DNA from: Methanosarcinales archaeon
GTDB taxonomy: Archaea > Halobacteriota > Methanosarcinia > Methanosarcinales > Methanocomedenaceae
NCBI GenBank assembly: GCA_030666885.1
Contig: DAOUWY010000121.1
Location: 1 to 6,172 of the forward strand
DNA: 6,172 nucleotides
Reading direction: 5' to 3'
The notes beneath the pieces were generated by a model. It made no database searches and had not been told where the DNA came from. It saw nothing but the letters and a program-made list of their open reading frames with translations. A program made the translations under genes and the position numbers. Shown here piece after piece: positions 5,253 to 6,172 of this stretch. The stretch's first letter is position 1, and the number at the start of each line of letters is the position of its first letter.

Positions 5253-5573
5253 ATACAAGAGTAAGGGTATGTACAGAAAGGATGCAGGCAGGGATTATTT
5301 CATTCTTAACCGCTGGTAAATGCAGATACAGTGCAGCAAATTTGCGTTCATTCTTTTTACGATTTTTTCTTTGGGCATTGTTGGTCTTTTGTATATATTT
5401 GTATAAAATTACTGGTATAAATAGGTAAATATATAAATATATTAAAACAATATCACAAGATTAATATGCTATAAGTTTTTAAGATTTATTCAGAAAATAT
5501 CTTGGACGAATGTGTCAGGATGATTTTAGTACTTACGTAATTTCATAATTCAAATTTCAGTGTGGGATGTAAG
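5253..5573. other. AT-rich intergenic region after dus
   Basis: No gene is supported. It holds a T-rich tract (ttctttttacgattttttcttt, 5351-5372) that probably ends the dus transcript, a 10-bp palindrome GCAAATTTGC (5336-5345), and a dense group of TATA-like sequences at 5391-5445 (for example TATAAATA at 5413-5420). These could promote transcription to the right, toward the broken surface-protein gene. Confidence 0.5.
5351..5373 (+). terminator. T-rich terminator after dus
   Basis: Two T runs (five and six bases) lie within a 23-bp pyrimidine-rich tract, about 100 bp after the dus stop, with no stem-loop. It is archaeal in type. The distance makes the link to dus less sure. Confidence 0.4.
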
Positions 5574-5765
5574 ATGGAAAATAAGCGATGTTGTAGTGTA
5601 AAGTATACTCATAGAAAGAATGTAATAAGTAGAGGGGATAGCATAATTCACAGCTGGATATCGACGCTGCTGGCTGGCATTTGTGGGGCAACGGCTGGCA
5701 CGGCGGTTTTAAGAGTTGACGGCGGCGGGGGTTGTGTAAATAGACAGATGGCGGTGTGGATATGA
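5574..5765 (+). CDS. Doubtful small open frame ahead of the surface-protein gene
   Basis: Sixty-three codons from ATG 5574 (a GTG at 5562 would add four). The N-terminal half is basic (MENKRCCSVKYTHRK). A hydrophobic Gly/Ala-rich stretch (ISTLLAGICGATAGTAVL, about 33-50) resembles a membrane segment, and RVDGGGG follows. Its TGA overlaps the ATG of the next frame (ATGA), which would allow translational coupling. I do not recognise it and its ribosome binding site is weak. The signal-like stretch followed by VDGGGG could also be a decayed copy of the N-terminus of the neighbouring surface protein. Low confidence that it is a gene. Confidence 0.2.
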   Translation: MENKRCCSVKYTHRKNVISRGDSIIHSWISTLLAGICGATAGTAVLRVDGGGGCVNRQMAVWI

Positions 5766-6172
5766 ACCTACGAAAGTTATTGATGGTGGTGTTCCTTGCT
5801 GTTTCTGTGTGTGTCATGAGTGCAGGAGTAGGTGCGGCTGCTGTGATCACTGTTGATGACAGTGGCGGCGCGGGACGTATGTCGAAAATGTGGATGTGGG
5901 GAATAAGCTCACGCTGATCGGTGATGGTGCAGATGTGGTGACGGTGCAGGCAGCGAATTCAAATGATCACGTTTTTGATGTGACCGCCAATTGTGTAAAC
6001 ATATCAGGGTTTAAAGCGTATGGTGCAACTGCATCCGGGAAGGCAGGAATTTATGTTGGAGATGGCATAGCTCACTCCAATATCTCTAATAACGCCGCAT
6101 CGAACAACTACTATGGCATCTATCTGGATCGTTCCAATAACAACATCCTTACAGAGAATACCCCATCGAAAA
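5762..6172 (+). pseudogene. Frameshifted NosD/beta-helix-type secreted surface protein, C-terminus outside the window
   Basis: ATG 5762 follows a GGTG ribosome binding site (5753-5756) and opens with a clear signal peptide: MNLRK, a hydrophobic core LLMVVFLAVSVCVMSAGVG, and Ala-rich cleavage region GAAA. It continues as VITVDDSGGAG, the usual start of archaeal NosD/PbH1 right-handed beta-helix surface proteins, but reaches TGA at 5915-5917. From 5875, a different frame is open to the window edge and reads TYVENVDVGNKLTLIGDGAD, then VNISGF, GIYVGDGIAHSNISNN and YYGIYLDRSNNNILTENT, which are classical parallel beta-helix repeats. The roughly 23 residues normally lying between VDDxGGA and GTYVENV (the DYTxIQxAIxxAxxGDTI segment) are missing. 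The junction GGGAC near 5872-5876 suggests a deletion between short repeats. An assembly or sequencing error is the main alternative. Confidence 0.75.

Noticed and set aside
5557..5850. Minus-strand open frame of 97 codons near the right end
   Set aside because: Low-complexity Pro/Thr/His-rich translation, antisense to the signal peptide of the surface protein; no ribosome binding site seen.

Overview
The window is archaeal, most likely a chromosomal segment of a methanogen- or ANME-like euryarchaeon near the Methanosarcinales. Several things point this way: an archaeal 7S (SRP) RNA, tRNA genes without an encoded CCA, TATA boxes about 26 bp upstream of predicted starts, GGTG-type ribosome binding sites, T-rich terminators, a domain related to the archaellum proteins ArlD/E (FlaD/E), and a NosD-like surface-protein gene. 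The species assignment is inference.

Left part (1-1837, minus strand): a two-gene unit. The first gene encodes an actin-like ATPase that most resembles the MamK branch of bacterial actins. Forty bases downstream is a gene running off the left edge. It encodes an ArlD/E-like N-terminal domain followed by a long coiled coil whose last visible part is an exact 21-residue tandem repeat. A polymerising ATPase next to a repeat-built coiled-coil partner, with no archaellum genes in view, looks like an undescribed cytoskeletal or positioning module. It is the main point of interest. Its promoter carries a 10-bp inverted repeat just upstream of the TATA box.

Middle part (2063-3257): a stable-RNA region. 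It holds tRNA-Pro(GGG), two small hairpins with a compensating base change, four copies of a 70-73 bp hairpin-bearing repeat, a small winged-helix regulator gene on the minus strand, and, divergent from it, the 7S RNA gene followed by tRNA-Ser(GCT).

Right part (3405-5252, plus strand): two housekeeping genes, nadC (NAD synthesis, TTG start) and a dus-family tRNA-dihydrouridine synthase. The latter probably has its own promoter and a leaderless mRNA. Each is followed by a T-rich tract.

Right end (5253-6172): about 500 bp of mostly AT-rich, apparently non-coding DNA, then the start of a secreted NosD/beta-helix-type surface protein. Its reading frame is broken by what looks like an internal deletion about 110 bp after the start codon.
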